Below are positions 15,872-24,386 of a DNA stretch of 64,000 nucleotides, one piece after another. The notes under the pieces were generated by a model. The model worked only from the letters and a program-made list of their open reading frames with translations. It made no database searches and had not been told where the DNA came from. The stretch's first letter is position 1; the number at the start of each line of letters is the position of its first letter. The stretch spans positions 49,412 to 113,411 of the forward strand of contig CAYRFE010000005.1 of assembly GCA_964423645.1 (NCBI GenBank), read 5' to 3'. The DNA comes from CAYRFE01 sp964423645 [NCBI: uncultured bacterium]. GTDB lineage: Bacteria; Macinerneyibacteriota; Macinerneyibacteria; Macinerneyibacteriales. A program made the position numbers and the translations under genes.

Positions 15872-17560
15872 TCATATTCGCTTAAACCATTGATCGATGT
15901 CAGAATGTGCAATGCGTTTCACTACCGGTCGCCCGTGAGGACAGGTCAATGCTGTTGTTTCTGCACAAACTGTCTTTAAAAAAAACCATGCATCGGCCTC
16001 CGGGACGGTATCGCCGGTACGTAAAGATGCTTTGCATGCCTGTTGGGCAATTCGCTCGGCACGAGGATTTTTTGCTGAATCAGACTCTAAGCCTTCGAGT
16101 ATTCCGCGTATCAGGGTCTCAGGATCAGCATATCGCGTACCGATAAGCGGTACAGTCTCTACAATAACCGTTTCAGGACCAAATGGTCGTACAGTGATCC
16201 CAAATCCAGCGAGAAGATCGCTGTTTTCGTGAATCACATCAACAAAACGTTGACCTATATGTACGGCTTGAGGAATAATATGTGCAGTGTATTCGCGAAT
16301 ATCTCCCGCAATGAACCGATCATACAATATCCGTTCGTTCAGTGCATGAAAATCTATGATAAGCATCTCGTCATTTCCGATGAATAAGCAATAGCGATCA
16401 AAAACAACTCCCTTGTATGTATACTCTCCGTAATCATTGTTTTTTTCGATTAAATCTTTCTCTTGATCACATGAGTTCGATGTCATTGTCTCGAAAAGGG
16501 ATGTTGCGCTATAGTGTGCGTCCGCCTCACTCACCACACACGGTGTTTGATCAAATGAAATGCCGCCAACAGCATGTACGGTAGTATAAAGCGGTCTTAT
16601 CGCACTGTATACGGCGCTGTAAAGCGATCGATCTTCCGCGAAACGAACCTCGTGCTTTTGCGGATGTACATTGACATCGACATGATCACCGGCGACGGTG
16701 AGAAAAAGAAAAACATACGGATACTCCTGTGGTTCAAATATACCCTGTAATGCATTTTTTATAGTAAAATTGAGCCGTTTGTCACGTATCGGGCGTCCGT
16801 TGACAAAAAACACCATGTTTTGCGCATGCGACACAGTATGGTGTCGTGCACTGATAAAACCGTGACAGGAAAAAAAAGATCCGCTTGTTTCAAATGATAA
16901 TAAACCCTCAGCAATGTCCCGACCGTAATAATGACCGATCCGATCATGCAGCGTATCATACTCGGTAAACGACATGATCGTGTCTGTGTTTTTGACAAGT
17001 ATAAACCGTATGTGTTTATCGGCAGTGGCCATGGCCTGGCGTGCAATATATTCTTTTATGAGACGCATTTCATAATCATTGCTTTTGAGATATTTTTTAC
17101 GCGCCGGAATGTTATAAAAAAGACTTTCAACCCGAATTGTTGTACCTTGTTCACGGCTTGCCGCCTCATGAATTCGTTGAGTTCCGCCTTCAAAAACAAT
17201 TTTCCCTCCGTGCCCTTTTCCATCATATGAAACACAGGTACACAATGATACCGCTGCAATGCTCGGCAATGCCTCACCGCGAAAGCCGAACGAAAAGAGC
17301 GACCAGAGATCATCAATCGACGATATCTTTGATGTGGCATGACGTTCAAATGCGTGCGGTAATTCTTCGAAACTCATTCCTTGGCCATTATCAGATACTT
17401 CAAGATATGACGACGGTCCGTCTTTTATAGTGATACGTATTGATGTTGCGCCTGCATCAAGAGCATTTTCAACTAACTCTTTTACCACAGATACCGGTCG
17501 TTCGACCACTTCTCCGGCCGCAATTTTATTGACAGTGATCGAATCAAGTCTCTGAATCAT
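15872..17560 (-). CDS. mutL: DNA mismatch repair protein MutL
   Basis: A 562-residue GHKL ATPase. The N-terminal half has NKIAAGEVVERP, ELVENALDAGAT, DNGQGM and GFRGEAL, the ATP-binding motifs. The C-terminal dimerisation half carries a MutL endonuclease-like region: DFHALNERILYDRF where endonuclease MutLs read DQHAxxExxxxE, then ACKASLR and CPHGRP. The Gln-to-Phe and last Glu-to-Asp changes are unusual, while the ACK and CPHGRP zinc motifs are kept. It overlaps mutS by 17 bases and is followed by miaA after 9 bases. It acts with MutS to license strand repair. Nuclease activity is uncertain because of the altered motif. Confidence 0.96.
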   Translation of the reverse strand: MIQRLDSITVNKIAAGEVVERPVSVVKELVENALDAGATSIRITIKDGPSSYLEVSDNGQGMSFEELPHAFERHATSKISSIDDLWSLFSFGFRGEALPSIAAVSLCTCVSYDGKGHGGKIVFEGGTQRIHEAASREQGTTIRVESLFYNIPARKKYLKSNDYEMRLIKEYIARQAMATADKHIRFILVKNTDTIMSFTEYDTLHDRIGHYYGRDIAEGLLSFETSGSFFSCHGFISARHHTVSHAQNMVFFVNGRPIRDKRLNFTIKNALQGIFEPQEYPYVFLFLTVAGDHVDVNVHPQKHEVRFAEDRSLYSAVYSAIRPLYTTVHAVGGISFDQTPCVVSEADAHYSATSLFETMTSNSCDQEKDLIEKNNDYGEYTYKGVVFDRYCLFIGNDEMLIIDFHALNERILYDRFIAGDIREYTAHIIPQAVHIGQRFVDVIHENSDLLAGFGITVRPFGPETVIVETVPLIGTRYADPETLIRGILEGLESDSAKNPRAERIAQQACKASLRTGDTVPEADAWFFLKTVCAETTALTCPHGRPVVKRIAHSDIDQWFKRI

Positions 17561-20135
17561 ATGCGGTAATATCCTGCTTTATTTTTTCAATTTCTCGCAT
17601 CAACTGAACCGGAGTTACCGTATTCAGATCAATAAAGCGAAGACGATTTACAATGCTTTCATCAAATGTATCGCTGAAAAGGTCTCTTGCACCGGTTTTA
17701 GCGGTAGAATGATCATTTGCCACCAACGACGGGACACCGTCACGATAACTGTCAGTCTCAAGATTAAATAAAATCCTTTTCGCACGTTCAATGACCGATT
17801 CGGGTAACCCTGCAAGCCGGGCAACTTGAATCCCATAACTTTTGTCTGCACGTCCGGGTTGAATTTTACGCATAAAAATAACGCGGTCATCCCACTCTTT
17901 GACAATAATATTATAATTTCCGATACCGGTGTAGACATCAGCAAGTTCAGTGAGTTCGTGATAGTGGGTCGCAAACATGGTTTTCGCTCCTATATGAGCA
18001 AGAATATGTTCGGATAATGCCCAGGCAAGTGATAACCCGTCATAGGTGCTGGTACCTCTGCCGATCTCATCCAACACAATAAAACTGTCCGCGGTGGCAT
18101 TATGGATAATGTAAGATGTTTCCAACATTTCGGTCATAAATGTACTCTCGCCTGCGCTCAGATTATCAGACGCACCCACTCTGCTGAATACTTTATCAAC
18201 AGGCGTAAATTCCATACGTGTCGCCGGTACAAATGAGCCTGCTTGTGCCAAAATAAGAAGTAGCGCATTCTGTCGCAGATACGTAGATTTCCCCGCCATA
18301 TTCGGACCCGTGATAAGATGAAATGGCGAATCCAGTGACATAGTGCAATCATTCGGTACAAATGGTTCTGATGTCAGAATACGTTCAATAACCGGATGTC
18401 GCCCGTTTTCTACGATAAATAATCCGTCGTTATGAAGCGTCGGACGCGTATAATTATATTCGATCGCCACAGTTGCATATGATAACAATGTATCAAATAT
18501 ACCGACACAACGCGCATCAGTGAGAATGTCTTTTGCCCGTTCAACAAGACGAGCTCGAATGGAATCCAAAATTTCTTCTTCCAAGCGCGCAAGTTGTTCT
18601 TCAGCCGATAAAATTTTCACTTCGAGTTCTTTCAGATCAGGGATAGTATACCGTTCTCCGTTGGCCAATGTTTGTCGACGCTCATACTCAGGCGGTACTT
18701 TGTCGGCATATGAACGTGATATCTCAATAAAAAATCCGAATACTCGATTATATTTGACTCGTAAAGTAGGTATTTGCGTACGTGTTTTCTCGCGCTCCTG
18801 AATATCTGCCAATATCTGGTGGCTGTGTTTTTTGAGATAGCGTAATTCATCAATCCGTGAATCATATCCCTGCTTGATACATTCGCCGTCACCTATTACC
18901 GAACCAGGGTCATCGGCAATACTTCTTTGGAGAAGTTCATACATATCATCAAGAATTATCATTTCGCCCGCAATATCTTCATAAAAACCTACTGCGGTAT
19001 CCGCACAGAGATTTTTAAGTAACGTAAGCGGTTTTAATCCCTCTCGAACGATGATCATGTCACGAGGGCGACCCTTGGTGTATGAAATACGCCCCATCGC
19101 TTTTTCAAAATCCGGGATACGGGTTAGTATTTCCGATAATGTTTCGCGAAATGTACGGTTGATAACGGTATGCTGTACAGCATCCCAGCGTGCCTCAAGT
19201 ATCAATGTATTACGCAATGGTTTTTGAAGCCACCGCCTGAGCATTCGACCGCCCATTCCCGTTATTGTTTTATTGATCACCGAATAAAGCGTGTTTTCAT
19301 CGGAATTATCGGACATACGTGTGAATATCTCAAGATTTCGCCACGTTTTTGCATCAATCAACATTGAATCCGATAATTCTTCACGCTCAATACGACATAT
19401 ATTTCCCAATCGTCCTTTTTGGGTATCCTCGACATATTTGAGTAACATGGCAATGGCAATTATTTGACCGGGAGAATCATCAATACCGAAAGGCACGACA
19501 GAGACAAGTCCGAAATATTGTTTTATACGCTCACGTGACCGATATTCATCATACTCCCACGCAGGAAAAGATGAAATATATACCGAGGAAAACTCTTTTG
19601 AAAGATAACTTTTCAACTCGCGGTCGCCTTCAGACAGAATATACTCTTTGATGATGTTTTTCTTTAAGATCGCCGAAAGTGCGTGCAGGTCCGCGGTCAT
19701 ACCGGTATAGATCGATCCTACTGAAATATCAACATAGGCATATGACACGCCGTTTTCATCACGATGCACCGACGCTAAATAGACCTCATGCTCATCATCG
19801 ATCATTGTTCCGGGTGTGATCACTTTCGTAACATCCCGTTTGACAATCCCTTTGGCGAATTTCGGGTCCTCAATTTGGTCACAAAGCGCAACCTTATATC
19901 CCTTTTCAACCAATCGTTTGAGATAACGCTCGACCGCATGATGCGGAACACCCGCCATGGGTTGTCCTTCCTGACGAGAAGTAAGCGCAATATTTAACTC
20001 GCGCGAAACAACGATTGCATCCTCATAGAACACTTCATAAAAATCACCGACACGAAAAAACACCACCGCGTCGCCATACTGTTGTTTAATGGCAGTATAC
20101 TGTCTGGTCAAAGGAGTTTCTTTGTGACCGCTCAT
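17544..20135 (-). CDS. mutS: DNA mismatch repair protein MutS
   Basis: An 863-residue MutS1. The mismatch-binding Phe-X-Glu is seen in FFRVGDFYEVFYEDA near residue 30. The lever/clamp domains follow, and the ATPase has Walker A GPNMAGKSTYLRQ (about residue 610), the ST motif SAGESTFMTEM, Walker B FIVLDEIGRGTSTYDG and ATHYHEL. The start is set at the ATG overlapping the lapB stop as ATGA; an in-frame ATG 8 codons earlier lies inside lapB with no ribosome site. It recognises mispairs and recruits MutL, encoded by the next gene with a 17-base overlap. Confidence 0.97.
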   Translation of the reverse strand: MSGHKETPLTRQYTAIKQQYGDAVVFFRVGDFYEVFYEDAIVVSRELNIALTSRQEGQPMAGVPHHAVERYLKRLVEKGYKVALCDQIEDPKFAKGIVKRDVTKVITPGTMIDDEHEVYLASVHRDENGVSYAYVDISVGSIYTGMTADLHALSAILKKNIIKEYILSEGDRELKSYLSKEFSSVYISSFPAWEYDEYRSRERIKQYFGLVSVVPFGIDDSPGQIIAIAMLLKYVEDTQKGRLGNICRIEREELSDSMLIDAKTWRNLEIFTRMSDNSDENTLYSVINKTITGMGGRMLRRWLQKPLRNTLILEARWDAVQHTVINRTFRETLSEILTRIPDFEKAMGRISYTKGRPRDMIIVREGLKPLTLLKNLCADTAVGFYEDIAGEMIILDDMYELLQRSIADDPGSVIGDGECIKQGYDSRIDELRYLKKHSHQILADIQEREKTRTQIPTLRVKYNRVFGFFIEISRSYADKVPPEYERRQTLANGERYTIPDLKELEVKILSAEEQLARLEEEILDSIRARLVERAKDILTDARCVGIFDTLLSYATVAIEYNYTRPTLHNDGLFIVENGRHPVIERILTSEPFVPNDCTMSLDSPFHLITGPNMAGKSTYLRQNALLLILAQAGSFVPATRMEFTPVDKVFSRVGASDNLSAGESTFMTEMLETSYIIHNATADSFIVLDEIGRGTSTYDGLSLAWALSEHILAHIGAKTMFATHYHELTELADVYTGIGNYNIIVKEWDDRVIFMRKIQPGRADKSYGIQVARLAGLPESVIERAKRILFNLETDSYRDGVPSLVANDHSTAKTGARDLFSDTFDESIVNRLRFIDLNTVTPVQLMREIEKIKQDITAYDSET

Positions 20136-21283
20136 AATCGCGTTACCGTTGTTCCCCATGAATCACATGCAGTACAATGCCATGTTTTCTTTTCATGATA
20201 TGCACCGCAATTAGTACACACATACGCAGTAACTAATTCAAGCGTTTTCAGTTCATCCTTTATCTCTTTTACTTTAGCCCACTGTTCGGTCTCGATATAC
20301 AAATCAAGCATCATCAGTAAAATTGTATGTGAATTCGGTTCATACAAAATTGCCTCTATCAGTTCTTCCAATGCATCATTCATACGCTTTTTTGCATAAT
20401 AAATTTTACTCATCACGATATGCATACGCGGCTCTGAGAGATGTTTTTGAACAAGCGGTTGAAAATCTTCGATCAATAATGCATGATCACTTTCATAAAC
20501 ACGCAACAGTGTGTCTTCAAACCGATCAACAAATGATGGTTTGAGCGTGATAGCACGCAATATTGCTTTACGTGCATGATGAATATCGCCTTTTTTTTCA
20601 TATAGTAACGCCTCGGTATAATCTAACCGTTCGCATTCTCGGCACAATGTTTTTCCTTGTGACAAAAGTTTCTCTGCGGTGACAATATCATCCTTACGAA
20701 GAGCTTCTCGTGCCATCGCGGCGGCAAGAAACCCCAGTTCCCGTTTGTTTCGCTTTTTTTGCACGTCAAGTAACCGTTTATTAAATAACAATGCTTTATC
20801 ATATTCATGGATCTCATATGCCATATCACGCCCGAGTTTGAGCACAAATGCGTCTTTATGCAGTTTCTTACCCTCATCGTCTATGGTTTTGAGTGCAGTT
20901 TTATACATTCCGTTTTCGTGGTAATCCATAAGTAAACTTTTTAATACTGCAAGTCTTCCTCGTTCAGAAAGTGATCGTGTCGCAAAAAGCGTTTTATTGA
21001 TATTGAGTGCTTTTTCGACCTTCCCTTGTCGGCGAAGAATAAAACTGTAGATGAGATACGCAGGAAAATCATCGGGACTTTTATTGATAAGCTCTTTCAA
21101 CACCGCTGTCGCTTCATCGAAATATCCTGTAGTCACATGCTCGATCACGTCCAAATAATAATCAGACATAGCCCCGAGCGTCTTTTTGACAAATTTTTTT
21201 TCGCTTTCTTCTTCAGAGCGTTTCACATATGAAAATGCAGCGAAAAGCGCAACAACCAAGGCTCCGATAAAAAATATCACCAT
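20132..21283 (-). CDS. lapB: LapB/YciM-like TPR protein with rubredoxin-like zinc finger
   Basis: A 383-residue protein with the full LapB architecture: one N-terminal membrane helix (residues 1-20, MVIFFIGALVVALFAAFSYV), a long row of TPRs facing the cytoplasm, and a C-terminal metal site YVCTNCGAYHEKKTWHCTAC. In E. coli LapB controls LPS synthesis by directing LpxC to FtsH. The gene directly upstream encodes a LapA-domain protein, the usual partner, which strengthens the call. The spacing between the two is 5 bases. The stop overlaps the mutS start. That LpxC is the target in this organism is inferred from the family. Confidence 0.88.
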   Translation of the reverse strand: MVIFFIGALVVALFAAFSYVKRSEEESEKKFVKKTLGAMSDYYLDVIEHVTTGYFDEATAVLKELINKSPDDFPAYLIYSFILRRQGKVEKALNINKTLFATRSLSERGRLAVLKSLLMDYHENGMYKTALKTIDDEGKKLHKDAFVLKLGRDMAYEIHEYDKALLFNKRLLDVQKKRNKRELGFLAAAMAREALRKDDIVTAEKLLSQGKTLCRECERLDYTEALLYEKKGDIHHARKAILRAITLKPSFVDRFEDTLLRVYESDHALLIEDFQPLVQKHLSEPRMHIVMSKIYYAKKRMNDALEELIEAILYEPNSHTILLMMLDLYIETEQWAKVKEIKDELKTLELVTAYVCTNCGAYHEKKTWHCTACDSWGTTVTRL

Positions 21284-21288
21284 ATCTG

Positions 21289-21612
21289 TTACTCCCGCGA
21301 AGATGTTGTGTGAGTATCACGCCCGTCTTCAATACTCATCATACGGAGCGCAGTGAGGTCCTTTTCCAATTGTTCATTATCAGACAATATCTCTTTATAT
21401 TTTTTCGCAAGTTTTTGATAATTATACAATGAGTACGCGCCCGCAACGGCAATCCCCAGTAAAAATGCACCGAGTAGTGCTTCCGTGACCGATGTATCAC
21501 CGATCACACGGCCAAAAAACGTAAGCTTGAATTTCTCGCCGGAATTTTGATCGGTAAAAACCACGATCATCCAAATGGTAAGTAATACTGCAATCGCTTT
21601 AACGACACGCAT
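21289..21612 (-). CDS. lapA: LapA-domain (DUF1049) membrane protein
   Basis: A 107-residue membrane protein with two transmembrane helices (about residues 5-18 and 45-63) joined by a short loop containing FTDQNSGEKFKLTFFG, then a coiled coil ending in a charged tail (KYKEILSDNEQLEKDLTALR). This topology and the Q-N-x-x loop are typical of the LapA domain. It is the first gene of a six-gene operon (lapA-lapB-mutS-mutL-miaA-purC). GGGAGGTG lies 5 bases before the ATG. In E. coli LapA works with LapB in envelope assembly. Confidence 0.85.
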   Translation of the reverse strand: MRVVKAIAVLLTIWMIVVFTDQNSGEKFKLTFFGRVIGDTSVTEALLGAFLLGIAVAGAYSLYNYQKLAKKYKEILSDNEQLEKDLTALRMMSIEDGRDTHTTSSRE

Positions 21613-21652
21613 ACAACACCTCCCTGCAAATATCGTATTCCAGTCTGTTCTT

Positions 21653-21680
21653 AGTATAAAGAAACACGTAAAAATAGCAA
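21653..21680 (-). promoter_or_regulatory. Promoter of lapA-lapB-mutS-mutL-miaA-purC operon
   Basis: TTGCTA (21680-21675), 16-base spacer, TATACT (21658-21653) on the minus strand, about 40 bases before the lapA start codon. No promoter this good is seen inside the operon. Confidence 0.6.
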
Positions 21681-21699
21681 GTTAAATGCACGTTCAGGA

Positions 21700-21975
21700 C
21701 TATTTTTTTGTATTTTTATCTTTCCAGTTCCACCATTTCAGGAGTTCCGGTTTCGGATGAGGCTCGGTCACTGCATATACGATACAGCGAAATACATACA
21801 ACATACATTTATCGACTTGTTTACAGGTTTGCTCGCACATGCAGTCATACAAATGTTGCGGGTCTGCATCACGCAAATCTTCCGGTTTACGAATACCCAG
21901 CATAATAAGATCTCGCGCAATTGATTTGCCGACACCCGGTAAAAGCATCAGTCTTTTCATTGCAGTATCACTCAT
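21700..21975 (-). CDS. Cdd1-family helix-hairpin-helix protein
   Basis: A 91-residue protein of the 'pathogenicity locus Cdd1' family. It contains a helix-hairpin-helix motif, LMLLPGVGKSIARDLIMLGIRKPEDLR (about residues 9-35), then the family's conserved DADPQHLYDCMCEQTCKQVDKCMLYVFRCIVYA, rich in Cys. The HhH suggests nucleic-acid contact, but no function is established. The start is the ATG with AGGAGG 9 bases upstream; an earlier ATG directly abuts that site. It overlaps the YkgJ-like gene by 8 bases and is the last of a three-gene operon. Confidence 0.85.
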   Translation of the reverse strand: MSDTAMKRLMLLPGVGKSIARDLIMLGIRKPEDLRDADPQHLYDCMCEQTCKQVDKCMLYVFRCIVYAVTEPHPKPELLKWWNWKDKNTKK

Positions 21976-22636
21976 CCGCCTCATCCTCCTTTGCGCAAAA
22001 ATCTATAAAATCAGGTATCACAAAGTATGCATAGACACTCTCTTTCGCGTCACCTTGGGACAATCGTTTGACCTGTTCAAGAAGAGACTCTTCGGTACTG
22101 AAATACTTCGTCTCATTATATGCATATTTTTTTTGAGCATCGGTCTCAGTTCGGAAATCATTCGAACGAAAATTCATATCACATATCGGGCTGTCATCCC
22201 AAGATTCACCGTCAAAAAACGGAATACCGGTCATTCTGCAAATATAGGTACGAGATTCATATACAACACACTGCCCGCGAAACAGAAACGGACACGGCAC
22301 AGACTTAAAATGCTCGTAAAATCGATCTTCGTCTTTTTCTTCAATTTGTGCAAATGATGCCGCGGAAAATTGTGCACTCATCTCATGTTTGATAGATTCG
22401 GCGCGTGCTCGGACATCAACGCGAATTTGCTGCGGCAGTGCCGAATATCCTTGTCGTAAGGTAAGAATATCCAGGATCGTCACATCAAACAACCCATGAC
22501 AACACGCGTCACATCCGGCTTTACAAAGAATACCCGGCGATACCACGGATGAATGCCACGCAAATGCTTTTTCACATGCGGCACGATAGGCATCAGCAAT
22601 ATCGTCAAAACTGCGAAGCGCTTTTTTTACTACCAT
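21968..22636 (-). CDS. YkgJ-family cysteine cluster protein
   Basis: A 222-residue cytoplasmic protein. The family signature, CKAGCDACCHGLFDVT (about residues 38-53), has the CxxxCxxCC arrangement proposed to bind zinc or iron, and later cysteines follow in PCPFLFRGQCVVYESRTYICR, the usual second half. The remainder is a helical C-terminal extension. The biochemical role of these proteins is unknown; metal binding is predicted from the motif. GGAG precedes the ATG, which lies 2 bases after the stop of the BioD-like gene. The neighbouring Cdd1 protein is also Cys-rich. Confidence 0.85.
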   Translation of the reverse strand: MVVKKALRSFDDIADAYRAACEKAFAWHSSVVSPGILCKAGCDACCHGLFDVTILDILTLRQGYSALPQQIRVDVRARAESIKHEMSAQFSAASFAQIEEKDEDRFYEHFKSVPCPFLFRGQCVVYESRTYICRMTGIPFFDGESWDDSPICDMNFRSNDFRTETDAQKKYAYNETKYFSTEESLLEQVKRLSQGDAKESVYAYFVIPDFIDFCAKEDEADE

Positions 22637-22638
22637 AC

Positions 22639-23844
22639 TTACTCCGCCTTTTTCGTCTTCGTAAAAAATCTTCGGATACGATTTAACAGCCAGCGAATCC
22701 ACCGGCGTAATTTGGTCACCGGTGTATCAGGCACTTGTGCGGGCATAAGCATGGATAACACACGTTTGAAATCAATTTCTTTGGTGACCATCCTTTTAAT
22801 AACATCAATTTTATATGAATCGGAAGGACGTGTTTTGATCGAAATGGTCGAAAGTTTTGAGATAATCGAAAATGTATCGCCCTCTTTATACAACACATTT
22901 ATATTTTCTCCGCGAAGTGTCTCACATGACAACTCATCGGGACGCGTCTGCCCGGTAAGAAGAACAGAAAAAATACGTGTCGATTCGAAATTTTTAAGTC
23001 GCATCATGGTTGGGATACCGAAAATAAGATCTACTCTTCGTGAAGGAAACAAAAATAACAAATTTCCGGTTTTTTGTTTCATATAATCGACGATTTCACC
23101 CAGGTACGATGCCCCGATCATGTAGTTATCGATAACCACATTTCTTTCTCCGGTCTCCTGGATCACTTCAGGCTCAAGCTCTTCGATGACAGTCCCCAAC
23201 GTGGGATTATCAAGTACCGAAGAGTAGCGAATAACACCGAATAATTTGAGTTTCTTTTCATCGCAATATCGCTGAATGGCATCCTTCACTTCTTCATATT
23301 TTCGATCGATAACTTTATTGATAATGACACCGATTACATGCACACCCCTGCTTTCAAAAAAAACACGGTTGAGCTCCAATCGGTCGATCGTATTCCCGAT
23401 ACCGCCTTTTGCGATCAAAATCACTTTCGCATCAAGAAGCGCGGCGACAGCGGCATTTGAATGATCGATAACCGAACCGACACCGGCATGCCCCGTTCCT
23501 TCTATGATCACATAATCTTTATCAAATGCCACACGATCATAACACTCAATAATTTTTGAACTGAGATCAGGCTTGATGGTCTTAAAAATATATTCCTCTG
23601 TGAAACCTTTTTTGATAACAACCGGATTCATCAATGCAGGATGTTCGGCAAGATCGAATGCTTCCTTCATGAGAATAACATCTTCTTCTACTTCACCCCA
23701 TTGTGTCGGAAGCCAGCGTTGACCGACCGGTTTCATAAAACCGACCTTTTTCTCCATTTCCAAAAGTCGATGAATGATCGCGAATGAAAGCGTTGATTTG
23801 CCGACATCTTTATCGGTAGCCGCAATAAACAAATTGTGAGCCAT
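22639..23844 (-). CDS. BioD-like P-loop ATPase (Pta N-terminal-like)
   Basis: A 401-residue protein. The first ~230 residues are a dethiobiotin-synthetase-like P-loop NTPase: LFIAATDKDVGKSTLSFAII (P-loop), KVGFMKPVGQRW, YVIIEGTGHAGVGSVIDHSNAAVAALLDAKVILIAKGG. The middle, NYMIGASYLGEIVDYM...LLFLFPSRRVDLIFG, resembles the DRTGG domain found after BioD-like domains in phosphotransacetylases and regulators. The last ~70 residues end in a basic stretch (RRWIRWLLNRIRRFFTK) with amphipathic character that could touch the membrane. A biotin role is unlikely because no bio genes are near. CGGAGG lies 6 bases before the ATG. Confidence 0.82.
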   Translation of the reverse strand: MAHNLFIAATDKDVGKSTLSFAIIHRLLEMEKKVGFMKPVGQRWLPTQWGEVEEDVILMKEAFDLAEHPALMNPVVIKKGFTEEYIFKTIKPDLSSKIIECYDRVAFDKDYVIIEGTGHAGVGSVIDHSNAAVAALLDAKVILIAKGGIGNTIDRLELNRVFFESRGVHVIGVIINKVIDRKYEEVKDAIQRYCDEKKLKLFGVIRYSSVLDNPTLGTVIEELEPEVIQETGERNVVIDNYMIGASYLGEIVDYMKQKTGNLLFLFPSRRVDLIFGIPTMMRLKNFESTRIFSVLLTGQTRPDELSCETLRGENINVLYKEGDTFSIISKLSTISIKTRPSDSYKIDVIKRMVTKEIDFKRVLSMLMPAQVPDTPVTKLRRWIRWLLNRIRRFFTKTKKAE

Positions 23845-23867
23845 TCTATCCTCCGAGTGTTTTAGAG

Positions 23868-23896
23868 AGTATAATCGTGGCAAGAATTTTGTGCAA
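23868..23896 (-). promoter_or_regulatory. Promoter of the BioD-like / YkgJ / Cdd1 operon
   Basis: TTGCAC (23896-23891), 17-base spacer, TATACT (23873-23868) on the minus strand, about 24 bases before the start codon. Confidence 0.65.
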
Positions 23897-24011
23897 GGTT
23901 TTTTATGAAAAGAATAAACTCATTTAATGAATATACAGGGTAAATCTCTACTCACACAACCTGAATACCTCGAAAGTCATAAATATTTACAAATTTATTT
24001 TTTATATCAAC

Positions 24012-24105
24012 AGAAACCATTACGAAACTACTATTTTTTGAAATCATGCCCACCCCGAACCACTCCCGTGAAAATCGGGAGGAGTGTAAAAAGATTTTCT
24101 TACTC
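24012..24105 (-). repeat. Truncated copy of the MITE-like intergenic repeat
   Basis: Reverse-oriented right half of the dispersed repeat. Its end (AGAAACCATTACGAAACTACT) aligns by eye with the reverse complement of the right end of the 31976-32135 copy, and it keeps the GCCCACCCC block and the CTCCCG/CGGGAG hairpin. It forms the 3' end of the broken gene at 24044-24381. Confidence 0.6.
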
Positions 24106-24381
24106 TATTAAATTCATATTTTGTTTCTTTCGGAAAAACGATATAGTCCGTAATATAGGTACCTACAGGAGAATTCCCTTCTCCTCTTTCAAGTTGTTGC
24201 CACTGATTCCATTGCATTCCGTCAACTGAATAATTTAGCTCAAAAACAATTTCCTGATTTCCTTCCCATTTTATACCCATACCTATAAAGGGCTCTGGCG
24301 ATTGCGTTTTTGCGCTTCAATATTTTTTGGAAATATAGCGAATATTCCTGAAATTATAATTATCATTATTTTTTGTGACAT
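24044..24381 (-). pseudogene. Frameshifted, repeat-truncated paralogue of the adjacent secreted protein
   Basis: From ATG 24381 (AAGGAAG upstream, 5 bases after the previous gene) a signal peptide is read, MSQKIMIIIISGIFAIFPKN, followed by IEAQKRNRQSPL and a stop. One base out of frame the sequence continues sensibly as QSPEPFIGMGIKWEGNQEIV and then FELNYSVDGMQWNQWQQL, which resembles the SEDGEKWSEWI region of the neighbouring intact protein. Adding one A to the A5 run after CAG/CAA near 24303-24312 restores a single frame. The C-terminal RKSFYTPPDFHGSGSGWA is encoded by the MITE-like repeat, so the original 3' end is lost. Either a decayed gene or, for the frameshift alone, a sequencing error or slippage. 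Confidence 0.72.
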
Positions 24382-24386
24382 AATTA

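Noticed and set aside
22639-23844. Biotin synthesis gene bioD
   Set aside because: Only the first half is BioD-like, a DRTGG-like domain follows, and no other biotin genes are nearby.
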